A stretch of 64,000 nt of DNA from Chitinophagales bacterium (GCA_030832185.1 JAURJQ010000017.1:1-64000); one strand, 5' to 3'. Positions 1 to 9,559 are shown, numbered from the stretch's first letter. The notes: a model not told the origin generated them from the sequence alone. Translations and numbers: made by a program.

Positions 1-155
1 CCCATCAAACCTAGTTCTCCCATTTTTTTCAAATATTCAGAAGCCATAATTTGATGTTCATCTCTTTCTATTACTCCTGGCAATAACTCATTAACCGCAA
101 AATCACGTGCCATCTTTTGGATCATCAAATGCTCCTCGCTAAATTCAAAATTCAT
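1..155 (-). CDS. Acyl-CoA dehydrogenase, N-terminal fragment (cut by window edge)
   Basis: Translating the minus strand from the ATG at 153-155 gives about 51 residues starting MNFEFSEEHLMIQKMARDF and continuing through VIERDEH. This is the helical opening of acyl-CoA dehydrogenases (FAD-dependent alpha,beta-dehydrogenation of acyl-CoA in fatty-acid or branched-chain amino-acid breakdown). The rest lies outside the window, so substrate class and catalytic glutamate cannot be seen. A Bacteroidota -7 motif (TATATTTG) lies about 29 nt upstream. It is divergent from feoA. Confidence 0.85.
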   Translation of the reverse strand, partial: MNFEFSEEHLMIQKMARDFAVNELLPGVIERDEHQIMASEYLKKMGELGLM

Positions 156-183
156 ATAATTAGAAATAAGATTTTATAAGGAG

Positions 184-191
184 CAAATATA
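184..191 (-). promoter_or_regulatory. Promoter -7 element of the acyl-CoA dehydrogenase gene
   Basis: TATATTTG on the minus strand matches the Bacteroidota consensus TAnnTTTG and lies 29 nt before the ATG. I see no matching -33 TTTG at the usual 19-21 nt spacing, so it rests on the -7 box alone. Confidence 0.5.
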
Positions 192-313
192 GGGAAAATG
201 AAAAAGAATATTAGAGCAAAATTAAAGGCCTCGAATAAAAAGGCTAAACTGTAAAAAGTGCCATTTTAGTAATTAAATATGACATTTCTATTTAGAATCT
301 CTCTAAATAACCC

Positions 314-321
314 TATATTTG
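314..321 (+). promoter_or_regulatory. Promoter -7 element of feoA, giving a near-leaderless start
   Basis: TATATTTG matches TAnnTTTG and ends only 6 nt before the ATG at 327. Transcription would begin at or within a few bases of the start codon, leaving no room for a ribosome binding site. This also argues against the upstream in-frame ATG at 279. Confidence 0.5.
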
Positions 322-326
322 TCCTC

Positions 327-560
327 ATGACTTTATCGGAAATCAAGCTAGGTGAAAGCGCTATTATTACATCTATACTTAATAATGAGTTTACTTTGAA
401 ACTAGTAGAAATAGGCTTTTATGAAAATAAAATGCTTACGGTAGAAGCTAAATCCCTAGGATCAGATCCTATATGTGTGAGTCTTGGAAATAGTAAAATC
501 ATGCTGAGAGATAAGGAGGCTAAAAGCGTTATTGTGCGAAAATGTGATAATAAGATGTGA
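327..560 (+). CDS. feoA: Ferrous iron transport protein A (FeoA)
   Basis: A 77-residue protein made of a single FeoA SH3-like domain (opening MTLSEIKLGESAIITSI, then LVEIGFYENKMLTV and a C-terminal strand MLRDKEAKSVIV). FeoA is a small cytoplasmic partner thought to modulate the FeoB ferrous-iron permease, which follows 133 bp downstream on the same strand. An ATG at 279 would add 16 hydrophobic residues not typical of FeoA. I prefer 327 because the family usually starts right before this domain and the promoter box lies between the two codons. No FeoC is seen. Regulation by iron is likely from the family, but I see no clear Fur box. Confidence 0.85.
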   Translation: MTLSEIKLGESAIITSILNNEFTLKLVEIGFYENKMLTVEAKSLGSDPICVSLGNSKIMLRDKEAKSVIVRKCDNKM

Positions 561-693
561 TGATATGGCAAAGGCATTAAATATTAGGTGCAAAGTGTCA
601 AGAATTTGATTTGTGATTTGAAAACAATTATTTATATACTTCTCAAAATATGAACTTTTTAGTTGCAATTAAAAACTATCCAAAAAACAATTC

Positions 694-2622
694 GTGGCTG
701 AAATAAAAAAAATACTTCTTATTGGCAATCCAAATTCTGGGAAATCATCCTTATTTAACCAGTTGACAGGAATTTTTCAGAAAATAGCCAATTATCCTGG
801 CGTAACAACAGAAAAGAAGTCTGGAATCCTAAAAACTAGTCATCAGGATTTTGAAATTATAGACTTACCAGGCTGCTATTCACTTTATCCAAATTCTATA
901 GATGAAAAAGTGGTTATAGATGAATTGATAAATCATCATAGTGAATTAATTATTTTTGTAGCAGACGCCAGCAATCTTCAGCGCAGCCTGCTACTCTACA
1001 CCCAGGTGGCAGACTGCTACCTTCCCAATATAGTCGTAATCAATATGGCCGATGAACTCTCAAGAAAAGGAGAGGAAATTGATATTGAATTTCTTAGTAA
1101 AGAGCTGGGGGTTCCAGTTTTTCTCGCCAACTCTAAAAAAGGTGAAGGAATCGACGCTATTATTCATTTCATAGAATATAGAGATTTTAAAGCAAATGAA
1201 TATTTTTTTGGTAATTCTGATTTATTTGAAAATAAAACGAATGACCATGCGCTCAACTACCGAGAGTGGCAGCAATACGTATATGAAACTGCCAACAATG
1301 CTATCATAGAAAATACGAAGCGAAAAGAAATCATATTTAGATACAATAAAATAGAAAAAATACTTCAACTTACCACCCGAAAGACCGCCAAGGCGTTTAA
1401 GCGACTCCGATGGACAGATAGATTAGACCAGTGGGCCTTGCACCCAATTATTGGCTATCTCTTATTATTTCTTATTCTATTCGCTGTATTTCAAACACTA
1501 TTTACACTCGCCTCCTACCCTATGGAATGGCTCGATAGCTTGTTTGGCGCTATTGCTTCATATCTCCAAACCTTTGAAAATCCAAAGTGGTTTATCGAAT
1601 TTTTAGCGGAAGCAGTTATTCCCGGAATAGGAGGAGTACTCATTTTTATCCCGCAGATAGCTTTGCTCTTTCTGCTAAATACATTTCTAGAAGAAAGTGG
1701 TTATATGGCTCGTATCGTCTTCCTTCTCGATAGATTTATGCGTCGTTTTGGATTGAGTGGAAAAAGCATTTTACCTCTCCTTTCAGGCAATGCCTGCGCT
1801 ATACCTGCCATGGCGTCTACTAAGGCGATTCCAACACACAAAGAACGCCTCATCACTATATTGACTATTCCATTTATGACCTGCTCAGCTAGGTTGCCGG
1901 TCTATGCTTTACTCATTTCTATCACCATACCTTTAAAATTTCAAGGGGCAACTCTGCTAGGACTATATCTACTAGGTGTTATTTTTGCTCTATTATTCGC
2001 ATGGATTCTCGATAAAAATATTCAGACCAAAGAAAAAAGTTTTCTCATCATGGAGCTGCCGCCTTATCGTCTTCCATCATTCAGGAATGTAGTGACGAAT
2101 ATAAAAAATGCGGTCATACCATTTGTAATGACGGCAGGAAAATTTATTATTTCCATTTCTATTATACTCTGGCTTTTAGGTTCTTTTCGTTTTGAAAATA
2201 GACAATTAGAACGAACTCATATTGAAAATTCATTTCTATCCCAGATTGGCAAAAGTATAGAGCCTGTTATAAAACCATTGGGTTATGACTGGAAAATTGG
2301 TATAGCCTTATTATCCTCCTTCGCTGCTAGAGAAGTCTTTGTATCAACCTTAGCTACGCTCTATCAGATAGACTCAGAAGATGAAGGAACTATTTTTGAA
2401 AAAATTAAAAGTCAAAAACACCCGAATACAAATCAACCTGTCTATACTTTAGCCGCAGGTGTTTCTCTTCTTTTGTTTTACGCATTTGCCTTACAATGTA
2501 TGAGTACCCTAGCGGCTATGAAAAAAGAAACTGGCTCATGGAAATATCCATTATTTTCATTTCTAGTTATGTTTGTGCTAGCTTACAGCAGTGCTTTTGC
2601 AGCCTATAATATATTTAAATGA
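694..2622 (+). CDS. feoB: Ferrous iron transporter FeoB
   Basis: A 642-residue inner-membrane Fe(II) permease with an N-terminal G-protein domain: P-loop GNPNSGKSS at residues 11-19, DLPG near 57-60 and NMAD near 117. Membrane gate regions follow; the stretch GNACAIPAMASTKAIPTHKE with the following TCSARLPVY is typical of the FeoB gate. It is at the short end of the family (E. coli FeoB is 773 aa), lacking much of the C-terminal cytoplasmic extension. It starts with GTG directly before AEIKKILLIGNPN, which fits family N-termini. It probably forms an operon with feoA; no separate -7 box is seen in the 133-bp gap. Confidence 0.95.
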   Translation: MAEIKKILLIGNPNSGKSSLFNQLTGIFQKIANYPGVTTEKKSGILKTSHQDFEIIDLPGCYSLYPNSIDEKVVIDELINHHSELIIFVADASNLQRSLLLYTQVADCYLPNIVVINMADELSRKGEEIDIEFLSKELGVPVFLANSKKGEGIDAIIHFIEYRDFKANEYFFGNSDLFENKTNDHALNYREWQQYVYETANNAIIENTKRKEIIFRYNKIEKILQLTTRKTAKAFKRLRWTDRLDQWALHPIIGYLLLFLILFAVFQTLFTLASYPMEWLDSLFGAIASYLQTFENPKWFIEFLAEAVIPGIGGVLIFIPQIALLFLLNTFLEESGYMARIVFLLDRFMRRFGLSGKSILPLLSGNACAIPAMASTKAIPTHKERLITILTIPFMTCSARLPVYALLISITIPLKFQGATLLGLYLLGVIFALLFAWILDKNIQTKEKSFLIMELPPYRLPSFRNVVTNIKNAVIPFVMTAGKFIISISIILWLLGSFRFENRQLERTHIENSFLSQIGKSIEPVIKPLGYDWKIGIALLSSFAAREVFVSTLATLYQIDSEDEGTIFEKIKSQKHPNTNQPVYTLAAGVSLLLFYAFALQCMSTLAAMKKETGSWKYPLFSFLVMFVLAYSSAFAAYNIFK

Positions 2623-2902
2623 ATCTAGTAAATTTGCAAGGCATAAAAATCAATAAATAGGCCTTAGTCTAAACTATCTTGAGATCAGTCAACAAGAGTA
2701 TAATTTATGTTTCTAGTCATTTTAATTTATGTTTTTCCACACTCTATCTACAAAACCGCAAAATAATTTGTGGATAAGTCCTATTTTAGGGCATATTAAG
2801 AAGAATTTTATTGAATTATTCCTACTATTGCATGGCAGGTGAATACAGCTCCCAAATCATTGGATTTAGACTGTGTCGAAATGAAATATAAATAAGTTAA
2901 GT
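2623..2902. other. feoB-smc intergenic region with DnaA-box-like sites
   Basis: 280 bp with no convincing gene. A perfect DnaA box (TTATCCACA, minus strand) lies at 2769-2777 and a one-mismatch copy (TTTTCCACA, plus strand) at 2733-2741, facing each other 27 bp apart. TAAATTTG at 2629-2636 fits a Bacteroidota -7 element and could start a long smc leader or a small RNA. The DnaA boxes may bind DnaA as regulatory or titration sites; two sites are too few to call an origin. Confidence 0.35.
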
Positions 2903-5900
2903 GTGAAGTTAAAGAGATTAGAGGTCAAGGGATTTAAAAGTTTTGCAGATAAAACGGTTGTTCATTTTAATGACAACATCACTGGTATAGTAGGCCCTAA
3001 TGGCTGCGGCAAATCTAATATAGTCGATGCTATTCGATGGGTATTGGGTGAGCAGAAGACGTCTCAGTTGAGATTGGAGAAAATGGACAATGTCCTATTC
3101 AATGGTACCAAAACGAGGAAAGCCAGCGGTCTTGCAGAGGTTTCGCTCTCATTTGACAATACTAAAAATATCCTGACAACAGAATTTCAAGAAGTCACCA
3201 TCACCCGCCGCCTCTATCGCACTGGTGAGAGTGAATATAGAATCAATGACGTACAATGCCGTTTGAAAGATATCCATAATCTATTCATCGATTCAGGAAT
3301 TGGCAGTGACAGCTACGCTATTATAGAGCTGGGTATGGTCGATGAGATATTGCAGAACAAAGAACAATCGCGTAAACGTCTATTCGAGCAGGCCTCGAGT
3401 ATCAGCAAATACAAAATTAGAAAAAAGGAATCACTTCAAAAGCTGAAAGATACTGAAGAGAGTTTAGAGCGTTTGAAAGACATTTTGGCGGAGATAGAAG
3501 CCAATATGAAAACGCTGGAAACTCAAGCTAAACGTGCTGAGAGGTATTATCAAATCAAGGAAGAATATAAAACCTATTCCCTAGAATCCATCAAGTATCA
3601 GGTCAGCAACTATAAGACGAGCTACAATACGCTCTATGCCGACAAGGAAAAAGAGCTAGATAAAAAGAAGGAAATAGAAACAAGCATACAATCTAAAGAT
3701 GCCGAAACTCAGCGACTAAAGCTAGAGCTAGTCACCAAAGAAACAAGACTAACCGAGGTTCAAAAAAAGGTCAATGAACTGATAAGTGGTATAGGAAAAA
3801 ATGAGAATGAGCGAAATCTATTGCGTGAGCAAATCTCAAACCTAGCTAAAAACAATGAGCAAATAAAAACTCAAATTCAGGAAAGCCAAGCAGAGATAGA
3901 GCGAGTGAATGTATCACTGAGAGAACTCAATGAAGTAGTCCATGTATCTCAAGAAAAATTCAATCTAGTAGAGATAGATAAAAAAGCGATTCAGGAAGAA
4001 TTGGATGCGAATGAAAAGACATTCTTAGAGAGTAAATCACTTGTGGATCAAGATAAAAACTTATTCTCCGAAACACAGAAGCATGTATACGAACTAGATA
4101 AAAATAAATCGGTACTTCAATCGCAGATCATCTTAGCCGAAGAAAATAGACTGAAAATAGAAAATGAATACGAAGGCCTTTATCTAGAAAGAGAGACACT
4201 AGATAGTGTATTCCATACGCTGACGCAGTCTAAAAATAAACTAGAAGAAGAGCTCCAGATACTCTTAAAAGAAGAGGAGGCTATTAAAAACAGCATCGAA
4301 GAGAAAACCGAACTAGTCAATCAGAAAAAAGTAGAACTCAATCAAGTTCATCGAAAAAATGATAGTAAGAAGAATGAATACAATCTTCTGAAATCTATGA
4401 TAGATAATCTCGAAGGCTTTCCAGAGAGTATAAAATTTCTCAAAAAGAATATACCCCTCTTCGAGCAGAAAAATGTCTTCTCTGACCTCATCGTATGTGA
4501 GGAAAAATATAAAATAGCCATCGAAGGACTTATCTCAGGCTATGGAAACTACTTTATAGTCGATACACTTTTTGATGCGCAGCTCTCTATCCGAAAACTG
4601 AAAGAACAGAACGCAGGTAAGGTAGGCCTCTTCGTGATGGAGCTCGTAGATAAAATAAAAACTCCTGCGCAGAAGACCTACCCTGGTCTTATTTCTGCTT
4701 CCGAGGTGGTTCGACTCGACCCCAAATATCAGTCGCTCGCAGATTACTTATTTCATAATATTTATTTTGTAGAAGATCTAGAGCAACTCAGCCTTAACCA
4801 ATTTGAAAATGAAAATATAAAAATCATAGACCTCAAGGGTACCGCAATACTAGATAGACATGCCCTCTATGGAGGCTCTGCTAGTTTATTCGACGGAGCG
4901 CAGGTAGGGCGTAGTAGAAATCTAGATGCACTCAATGCCGAAATTATAGGACTAGATAAAGAAGTAGCTATCGTAGAGAAACAGCATAGCACGCTGCTCA
5001 AGGAGATAGAAGAACTCAAAACCAAAACAAAAATCCAAGCAATAGAAGAATTGCAGGTAAAATTCTCCAATGTAAAGGATGAATATGCTAAAAAATCAGT
5101 CATGGTGGAACAGACCAAAACCAGACTGATGCAGCTAGAAGAAAAACGAGTAGAATTAGCTGATAGCAAAGTGACCAATGAATTAGCTCTTCAGAAAATC
5201 GATTTAGAACATACCGATTTACTAAAAAATCTAGACGCTCTAAAAGATAAAAACGACCAAAACCAGATAGCACTGGATGCCTATATGGTCAAATACAATG
5301 AGATCAAAGAGAAAGCAAATAAAGTAGATGTCGAGTACAATACTCTGCATATTACTATCATGCAGCAAAATCAGCAGATACTATTTTTCACTAAGCAGCT
5401 AGATACATTGACGAATAATGTCATTCAATTTCAAAATAAAATAGATAGCCAATACAAAGAAGAAGCAGAAAAAACAGAGAAGTTATCTAAAATGGAGATG
5501 GATATTCTATCGAACTATACAGAGAGAGATAGTCTCAATACCAATGTACAAGATGCAGAAAAAGACTACTTCACTTCTAGAAATTTAGTAGCTGAGCAGG
5601 AAAACACGCTGCGCGAAATCCAAGGACTACTAAGCCGTCAGACAGAAATTGTCTACACGTATGACAGCAAAATTCAGGAAATGCGTCTGCAACTGCAGTC
5701 TATCAAAGAGCGATTGAAAATCGAATTCGAAATAGAACTAGATGAATTCATCAATTCTGACCTCACGGTGACGATGCCGCAAGATGAGGTAGATACTAAA
5801 CTAGCTCACTTCAGAAAACGACTCGACACCTATGGAGAAATTAATCCGATGGCTATAGAGAGCTATAATGAAATGAAAAAGCGCTACGATTTCCTCGTAG

Positions 5901-6445
5901 AGCAGAAAGAAGACGTCTTAGCTGCTAAAAATGACCTGCTAGAAACCATACGAGAGATAGATGCCAATGCCAAGGAGAGATTTTTAGAATCCTTCCATAA
6001 GATTAGAGAAAACTTTATCCGTACCTTCCGCATACTATTTACCGAAGATGATGACTGCGACCTCATACTAGTAGATCCAGACAATCCGATAGACTCGGAC
6101 ATAGAAATTATAGCGAAGCCCAAAGGTAAAAAACCACTGACCATTAATCAGCTATCAGGCGGAGAGAAAACACTCACGGCTACGGCTCTTCTCTTCTCTC
6201 TCTATCTGCTCAAACCTGCACCATTCTGTATATTTGATGAGGTCGATGCCCCACTGGATGACACGAACATAGCTAAGTTCAATAAAATCATAGAGGAGTT
6301 TTCTAAAAACTCACAGTTCATCATAGTCACTCACAATAAGCAAACTATGGCCAGTGTAGAGGTGCTCTATGGTGTCACCATGATAGAGCAAGGAGTAAGT
6401 CGTGTAGTGCCTGTAGATTTTAGGACTTTGGCGGAGAGTGCGTAA
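2903..6445 (+). CDS. smc: Chromosome segregation protein SMC
   Basis: An 1180-residue structural-maintenance-of-chromosomes ATPase, the usual bacterial length. The N-terminal half-ATPase has Walker A GPNGCGKSN at residues 31-39. Long coiled coil fills roughly 170-500 and 680-1000. The central hinge lies around 500-660. The C-terminal half has the signature LSGGEK near 1084 and Walker B with the D-loop (FDEVDAPLDD) near 1110. As a homodimer with ScpA/ScpB it compacts and individualises the nucleoid. It starts with GTG directly before KLKRLEVKGFKSFADKT, the canonical SMC N-terminus. The kleisin partners are not in this window. It converges on ndk. Confidence 0.97.
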   Translation: MKLKRLEVKGFKSFADKTVVHFNDNITGIVGPNGCGKSNIVDAIRWVLGEQKTSQLRLEKMDNVLFNGTKTRKASGLAEVSLSFDNTKNILTTEFQEVTITRRLYRTGESEYRINDVQCRLKDIHNLFIDSGIGSDSYAIIELGMVDEILQNKEQSRKRLFEQASSISKYKIRKKESLQKLKDTEESLERLKDILAEIEANMKTLETQAKRAERYYQIKEEYKTYSLESIKYQVSNYKTSYNTLYADKEKELDKKKEIETSIQSKDAETQRLKLELVTKETRLTEVQKKVNELISGIGKNENERNLLREQISNLAKNNEQIKTQIQESQAEIERVNVSLRELNEVVHVSQEKFNLVEIDKKAIQEELDANEKTFLESKSLVDQDKNLFSETQKHVYELDKNKSVLQSQIILAEENRLKIENEYEGLYLERETLDSVFHTLTQSKNKLEEELQILLKEEEAIKNSIEEKTELVNQKKVELNQVHRKNDSKKNEYNLLKSMIDNLEGFPESIKFLKKNIPLFEQKNVFSDLIVCEEKYKIAIEGLISGYGNYFIVDTLFDAQLSIRKLKEQNAGKVGLFVMELVDKIKTPAQKTYPGLISASEVVRLDPKYQSLADYLFHNIYFVEDLEQLSLNQFENENIKIIDLKGTAILDRHALYGGSASLFDGAQVGRSRNLDALNAEIIGLDKEVAIVEKQHSTLLKEIEELKTKTKIQAIEELQVKFSNVKDEYAKKSVMVEQTKTRLMQLEEKRVELADSKVTNELALQKIDLEHTDLLKNLDALKDKNDQNQIALDAYMVKYNEIKEKANKVDVEYNTLHITIMQQNQQILFFTKQLDTLTNNVIQFQNKIDSQYKEEAEKTEKLSKMEMDILSNYTERDSLNTNVQDAEKDYFTSRNLVAEQENTLREIQGLLSRQTEIVYTYDSKIQEMRLQLQSIKERLKIEFEIELDEFINSDLTVTMPQDEVDTKLAHFRKRLDTYGEINPMAIESYNEMKKRYDFLVEQKEDVLAAKNDLLETIREIDANAKERFLESFHKIRENFIRTFRILFTEDDDCDLILVDPDNPIDSDIEIIAKPKGKKPLTINQLSGGEKTLTATALLFSLYLLKPAPFCIFDEVDAPLDDTNIAKFNKIIEEFSKNSQFIIVTHNKQTMASVEVLYGVTMIEQGVSRVVPVDFRTLAESA

Positions 6446-6479
6446 GTTGTTCACTCTGCATACTATTGTGAATAACACT

Positions 6480-6510
6480 AAAAAAAGCTGCTACACATTG
6501 TGCAACAGCT
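6480..6510 (-). terminator. Rho-independent terminator of ndk
   Basis: On the minus strand an 11-bp stem (AGCTGTTGCAC / GTGTAGCAGCT, two G-U pairs) with a 3-nt loop is followed at once by seven T residues. It lies 27 nt after the ndk stop codon. The smc side has no T-run, so it works mainly for ndk. Confidence 0.8.
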
Positions 6511-6536
6511 CTAGTATAAAATTTGATTATATCTGT

Positions 6537-6956
6537 CTAGAATATCTCACTAGCAGAGAATAGAAGAGCACCTTCTATCTGAGCGTTTTCATCGCTATCA
6601 CTTCCATGCACCGCATTTCGCTCTATGCTTTCAGCATATTTTTTTCGTATAGTTCCTTCTTCTGCGTTGGCAGGGTTAGTAGCACCTATCAGTTTACGGA
6701 AAGACTCTACAGCATTTTCTTTTTCTAATATAGCCGCTACGATAGGACCTGAGGTCATAAAGGTTACTAACTCCATATAGAATGGTCTCTCTTTGTGCAC
6801 AGCATAGAATTCTTTTGCTAATTCCTCGGTCATGTGAGTATATTTCATAGCCTTGATGGTAAAACCATCTTTTAGGATCATATCGATGATGCCGCCAATG
6901 TGACCATTAGCTACTGCATCTGGTTTTATCATAGTGTACGTTCTATTGCCTGCCAT
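6537..6956 (-). CDS. ndk: Nucleoside diphosphate kinase
   Basis: A 139-residue cytoplasmic enzyme that transfers the gamma phosphate of ATP to NDPs through a phosphohistidine, balancing nucleotide pools. The N-terminus [16 protein letters not shown] is diagnostic. The active-site histidine is H117 in NAVHGSDS. Length and start match the family. It is monocistronic, with a terminator behind it and its own promoter box upstream. Confidence 0.97.
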   Translation of the reverse strand: MAGNRTYTMIKPDAVANGHIGGIIDMILKDGFTIKAMKYTHMTEELAKEFYAVHKERPFYMELVTFMTSGPIVAAILEKENAVESFRKLIGATNPANAEEGTIRKKYAESIERNAVHGSDSDENAQIEGALLFSASEIF

Positions 6957-7657
6957 TTTTCTGTTTGTTTGGGGGTTAATATTAAATTTTGAGTTGCAAA
7001 ATTAGACCATTTGGTTTAAAGGAAAATTTAAAACATACTAAAAAACTAAGGCATAAAAGAATAAACTGTTGGGGATAAGCTAATTTTTTTGGTGGTTCTT
7101 ACTTTTATATTTTTTAACCACATAGGACACAATAGAAAATCGAAGATTTTTTCTATGTATTCTCTTGACTTAGACCCTCATTAAATATTGAACTTATTTG
7201 ATATTTTATCATCTATTTTTCTCAAAGTCTTATTGCATGAAGTGCTTATATCCTTGTATAAAAGAATTATTCTTCGTTTTCAAAATATTCAAAAGTAGAA
7301 AACTATGTGCACTATGTGTTTGATTTTTCATAATAGAATTAAGTTTAAAACAAGTTTTACTCTAAGGAAAAAGCATGGACTCAGAAAGTCTGAATATTAT
7401 GCGCTATAAATTCCTCAAATAAAAATTTTACATTAGATTTGCATAAATCCAAAATCAGCATTAAAAACGCTGATTCGTACAAGATTTTGTATTTCAATCT
7501 TTTAGAAATATTGAAACAGAATCTATAACGGGGTTAAACCCACTTAACGCCTCAGTCTTCTCCTTCGTCAAAGCCTAATGCGTAATGTGGGATAAATTTT
7601 ATAAGTTGGGGTTAATTATTGATTTTCAACGACATACATAAAACCAAGTCTATACAA
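6957..7657. other. Long non-coding gap with several small hairpins
   Basis: About 700 bp between ndk and nrnA without a convincing reading frame. Beyond the ndk promoter it holds three perfect short inverted repeats close together: AATCAGC/GCTGATT at 7453-7475, TTTCAAT/ATTGAAA around 7492-7516, and GGGTT/AACCC near 7531. The block from about 7440 to 7590 looks structured and could be a dispersed repeat, a small RNA or the decayed end of a gene. No TAnnTTTG box for nrnA was found. Confidence 0.35.
6997..7004 (-). promoter_or_regulatory. Promoter -7 element of ndk
   Basis: TAATTTTG (minus strand) fits TAnnTTTG and lies 41 nt before the ndk ATG, implying a leader of roughly 35 nt. No good -33 TTTG is seen. 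Confidence 0.5.
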
Positions 7658-8665
7658 ATGGAGCGATTCCCAGAAAATGAGCTAAAAAAACTACTAGATG
7701 AATTAGGGAAACGACCTCCTATCACCATTATCACTCATTTCAACCCAGACGGGGATGCCATAGGTTCTTCCATGGCACTCAAGTTGTATCTGGAGAAGCT
7801 AGGATTCAGCGTAGACTGCCTCTTCCCTTCCCCTTTCCCCCCATACTATAACTGGATACCTCGTGTGGCTGAAGCCAAAGTATATACAGAAAAGGATAAA
7901 CAAAGTTTCGAGACTTATTTCTCAGCAGACCGATTGATTTTTTGTCTAGATTTCAATCATCCTTCTCGAGTCAACCAGTTGTCTGAATTTTTAACCAACT
8001 CCAAGGCTAAAAAAATCCTCATAGATCATCATGAAGAGCCTAGTTCTAATTTCGATATGTGCTTTAGTTATCCAGGTAGCAGTAGCACTTGTGAACTGAT
8101 TTACGATTTTATGATGCGCTATGATACCAGTGCGCTAGATAAGGATATAGCTAGCTGCTTGTATACCGGTTTGCTTACTGATACGGGCGGGTTTCAATTT
8201 TCTTCGACCCATCCCAGTACCTTACATATGGCCGCTAACTTGATGGAAAAAGGTATCAATGCGACAGAGATATATAACTTGGCGTTCAATAATTTCAGTT
8301 TAAATCGACTTAAATTATTCGGCCATTGTATCTCTAATAATATGAAAATAGTCGAGGACAAGAAACTAGCCTATATGTGGATAGACAGACGGACTAAAAC
8401 AAAATTTGACATTCAAGATGGCGATACAGAAGGCTTAGTCAATTATCCTATGAAGGTTCTGGATATAGAAGTCTCCGTATTATTTAAGCAAGATTATGAT
8501 AAAATTCGGATTTCATTTAGAAGCAAAAACGATGTTGATGTCAATAAAATAGCTCGTCAATACTTCAACGGAGGCGGTCATATCAATGCCGCTGGAGGTA
8601 TGAGCAAACAGAGCTTAGATGAGACTTTAGCTTATTTTGAAAGCCTAATACCTACCATATTTTAA
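7658..8665 (+). CDS. nrnA: DHH-family bifunctional oligoribonuclease/pAp phosphatase NrnA
   Basis: About 335 residues from the ATG at 7658; an in-frame TTG at 7619 would add 13. It belongs to the DHH/DHHA1 superfamily: THFNPDGDAIGSS near the N-terminus, the DHH motif in ILIDHHEE, LTDTGGFQFSS in the middle and the C-terminal DHHA1 glycine motif FNGGGHINAAGG. By family it degrades short oligoribonucleotides to mononucleotides and dephosphorylates 3'-phosphoadenosine 5'-phosphate, using Mn2+. It is the first gene of a tight four-gene run; the next gene starts 1 nt after its stop. Confidence 0.88.
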   Translation: MERFPENELKKLLDELGKRPPITIITHFNPDGDAIGSSMALKLYLEKLGFSVDCLFPSPFPPYYNWIPRVAEAKVYTEKDKQSFETYFSADRLIFCLDFNHPSRVNQLSEFLTNSKAKKILIDHHEEPSSNFDMCFSYPGSSSTCELIYDFMMRYDTSALDKDIASCLYTGLLTDTGGFQFSSTHPSTLHMAANLMEKGINATEIYNLAFNNFSLNRLKLFGHCISNNMKIVEDKKLAYMWIDRRTKTKFDIQDGDTEGLVNYPMKVLDIEVSVLFKQDYDKIRISFRSKNDVDVNKIARQYFNGGGHINAAGGMSKQSLDETLAYFESLIPTIF

Positions 8666-8666
8666 T

Positions 8667-9548
8667 ATGAGTAGCCCTCAACAAAAGTTGGCTTATTTTC
8701 TCCTCATCCTAGTCAATCTGATCTATGGAGCGAATTATAGCATAGCTAAAAATATAATGCCAAGCTACATAGGTCCTTATGGATTTATATTTTACCGTGT
8801 ATTCATTTCATTGATACTTTTTTTCTTCATCTACCTTATTTTCCTCAGAGAAAAAATAGCTAGAACGGATTGGTGGCGTTTTTTGGGCTGTGGTTTATTC
8901 GGTATTGCACTCAATCAGTTGCTTTTTTTCAAAGGCATCAGCCTCACCAGCTCTGTGCATGGAGCACTCCTAATGATAACCTCACCTATGTTTACCTATC
9001 TACTATCGCAGCTTCTAGCCCGCAAGAAAATAAAACTAAAAAAAATTGGAGGGATTGCCCTTGGAATCCTAGGAGCATCTATACTCATAGTCAGCTCTAT
9101 AGAGAAAAATCAGACTGCTAGTGCTTTAGGTGACCTGCTTGTTATTATTAATGCCTTATCATTTTCCATTTACCTCATCCTCGTCAAGCCACTGATTAGT
9201 CGCTATCATCCTCTCACGATTACCTTTTACGTATTTCTAACTGGCAGCGTGTGGGTCGCTATTTTTGGTTATCAGGAAGCTGTGGCTATCGATTTTTGTC
9301 AGCTACCAAGTTCCTTTTATTGGAACTTTAGCTTCGTCATCGTATGTGCTACCTTTTTAGTTTATTTATTCAATAATATGGCCATGCGCGCTGCATCTCC
9401 CACTACTGTTAGCAGTTTCATTTATCTACAGCCCCTTTTTGCCATACTTATTTCTATCTCATTTACAGCAGAAAAAATGACATTATATACTGTCTTTGGA
9501 GGTATTTTGATTATATTTGGACTTTGGCTCGTAAATCAATCTAAATAA
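8667..9548 (+). CDS. DMT-superfamily EamA transporter
   Basis: A 293-residue integral membrane protein with about ten predicted helices arranged as two repeated EamA domains, the drug/metabolite transporter fold. The first repeat opens LLILVNLIYGANYSIAKNIMP; the second ends in the conserved EKMTLYTVFGGILIIFGL. Such proteins usually export amino acids or other small metabolites, but the substrate cannot be read from sequence. It sits between nrnA (1-nt gap) and yicC (11-nt gap), so it is co-transcribed. Confidence 0.9.
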   Translation: MSSPQQKLAYFLLILVNLIYGANYSIAKNIMPSYIGPYGFIFYRVFISLILFFFIYLIFLREKIARTDWWRFLGCGLFGIALNQLLFFKGISLTSSVHGALLMITSPMFTYLLSQLLARKKIKLKKIGGIALGILGASILIVSSIEKNQTASALGDLLVIINALSFSIYLILVKPLISRYHPLTITFYVFLTGSVWVAIFGYQEAVAIDFCQLPSSFYWNFSFVIVCATFLVYLFNNMAMRAASPTTVSSFIYLQPLFAILISISFTAEKMTLYTVFGGILIIFGLWLVNQSK

Positions 9549-9559
9549 TCTCTTCAGAT

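Noticed and set aside
2829-2890. Short ATG frame of about 19 codons just upstream of smc, a possible leader peptide
   Set aside because: Too short, no coding bias, no overlap or regulatory structure with smc visible.
7100-7130. AACCACATA-type phrase seen here and, in part, near 24612 and 62178, considered as a dispersed repeat
   Set aside because: Shared part is under 12 bp and AT-rich, too short to separate from chance.
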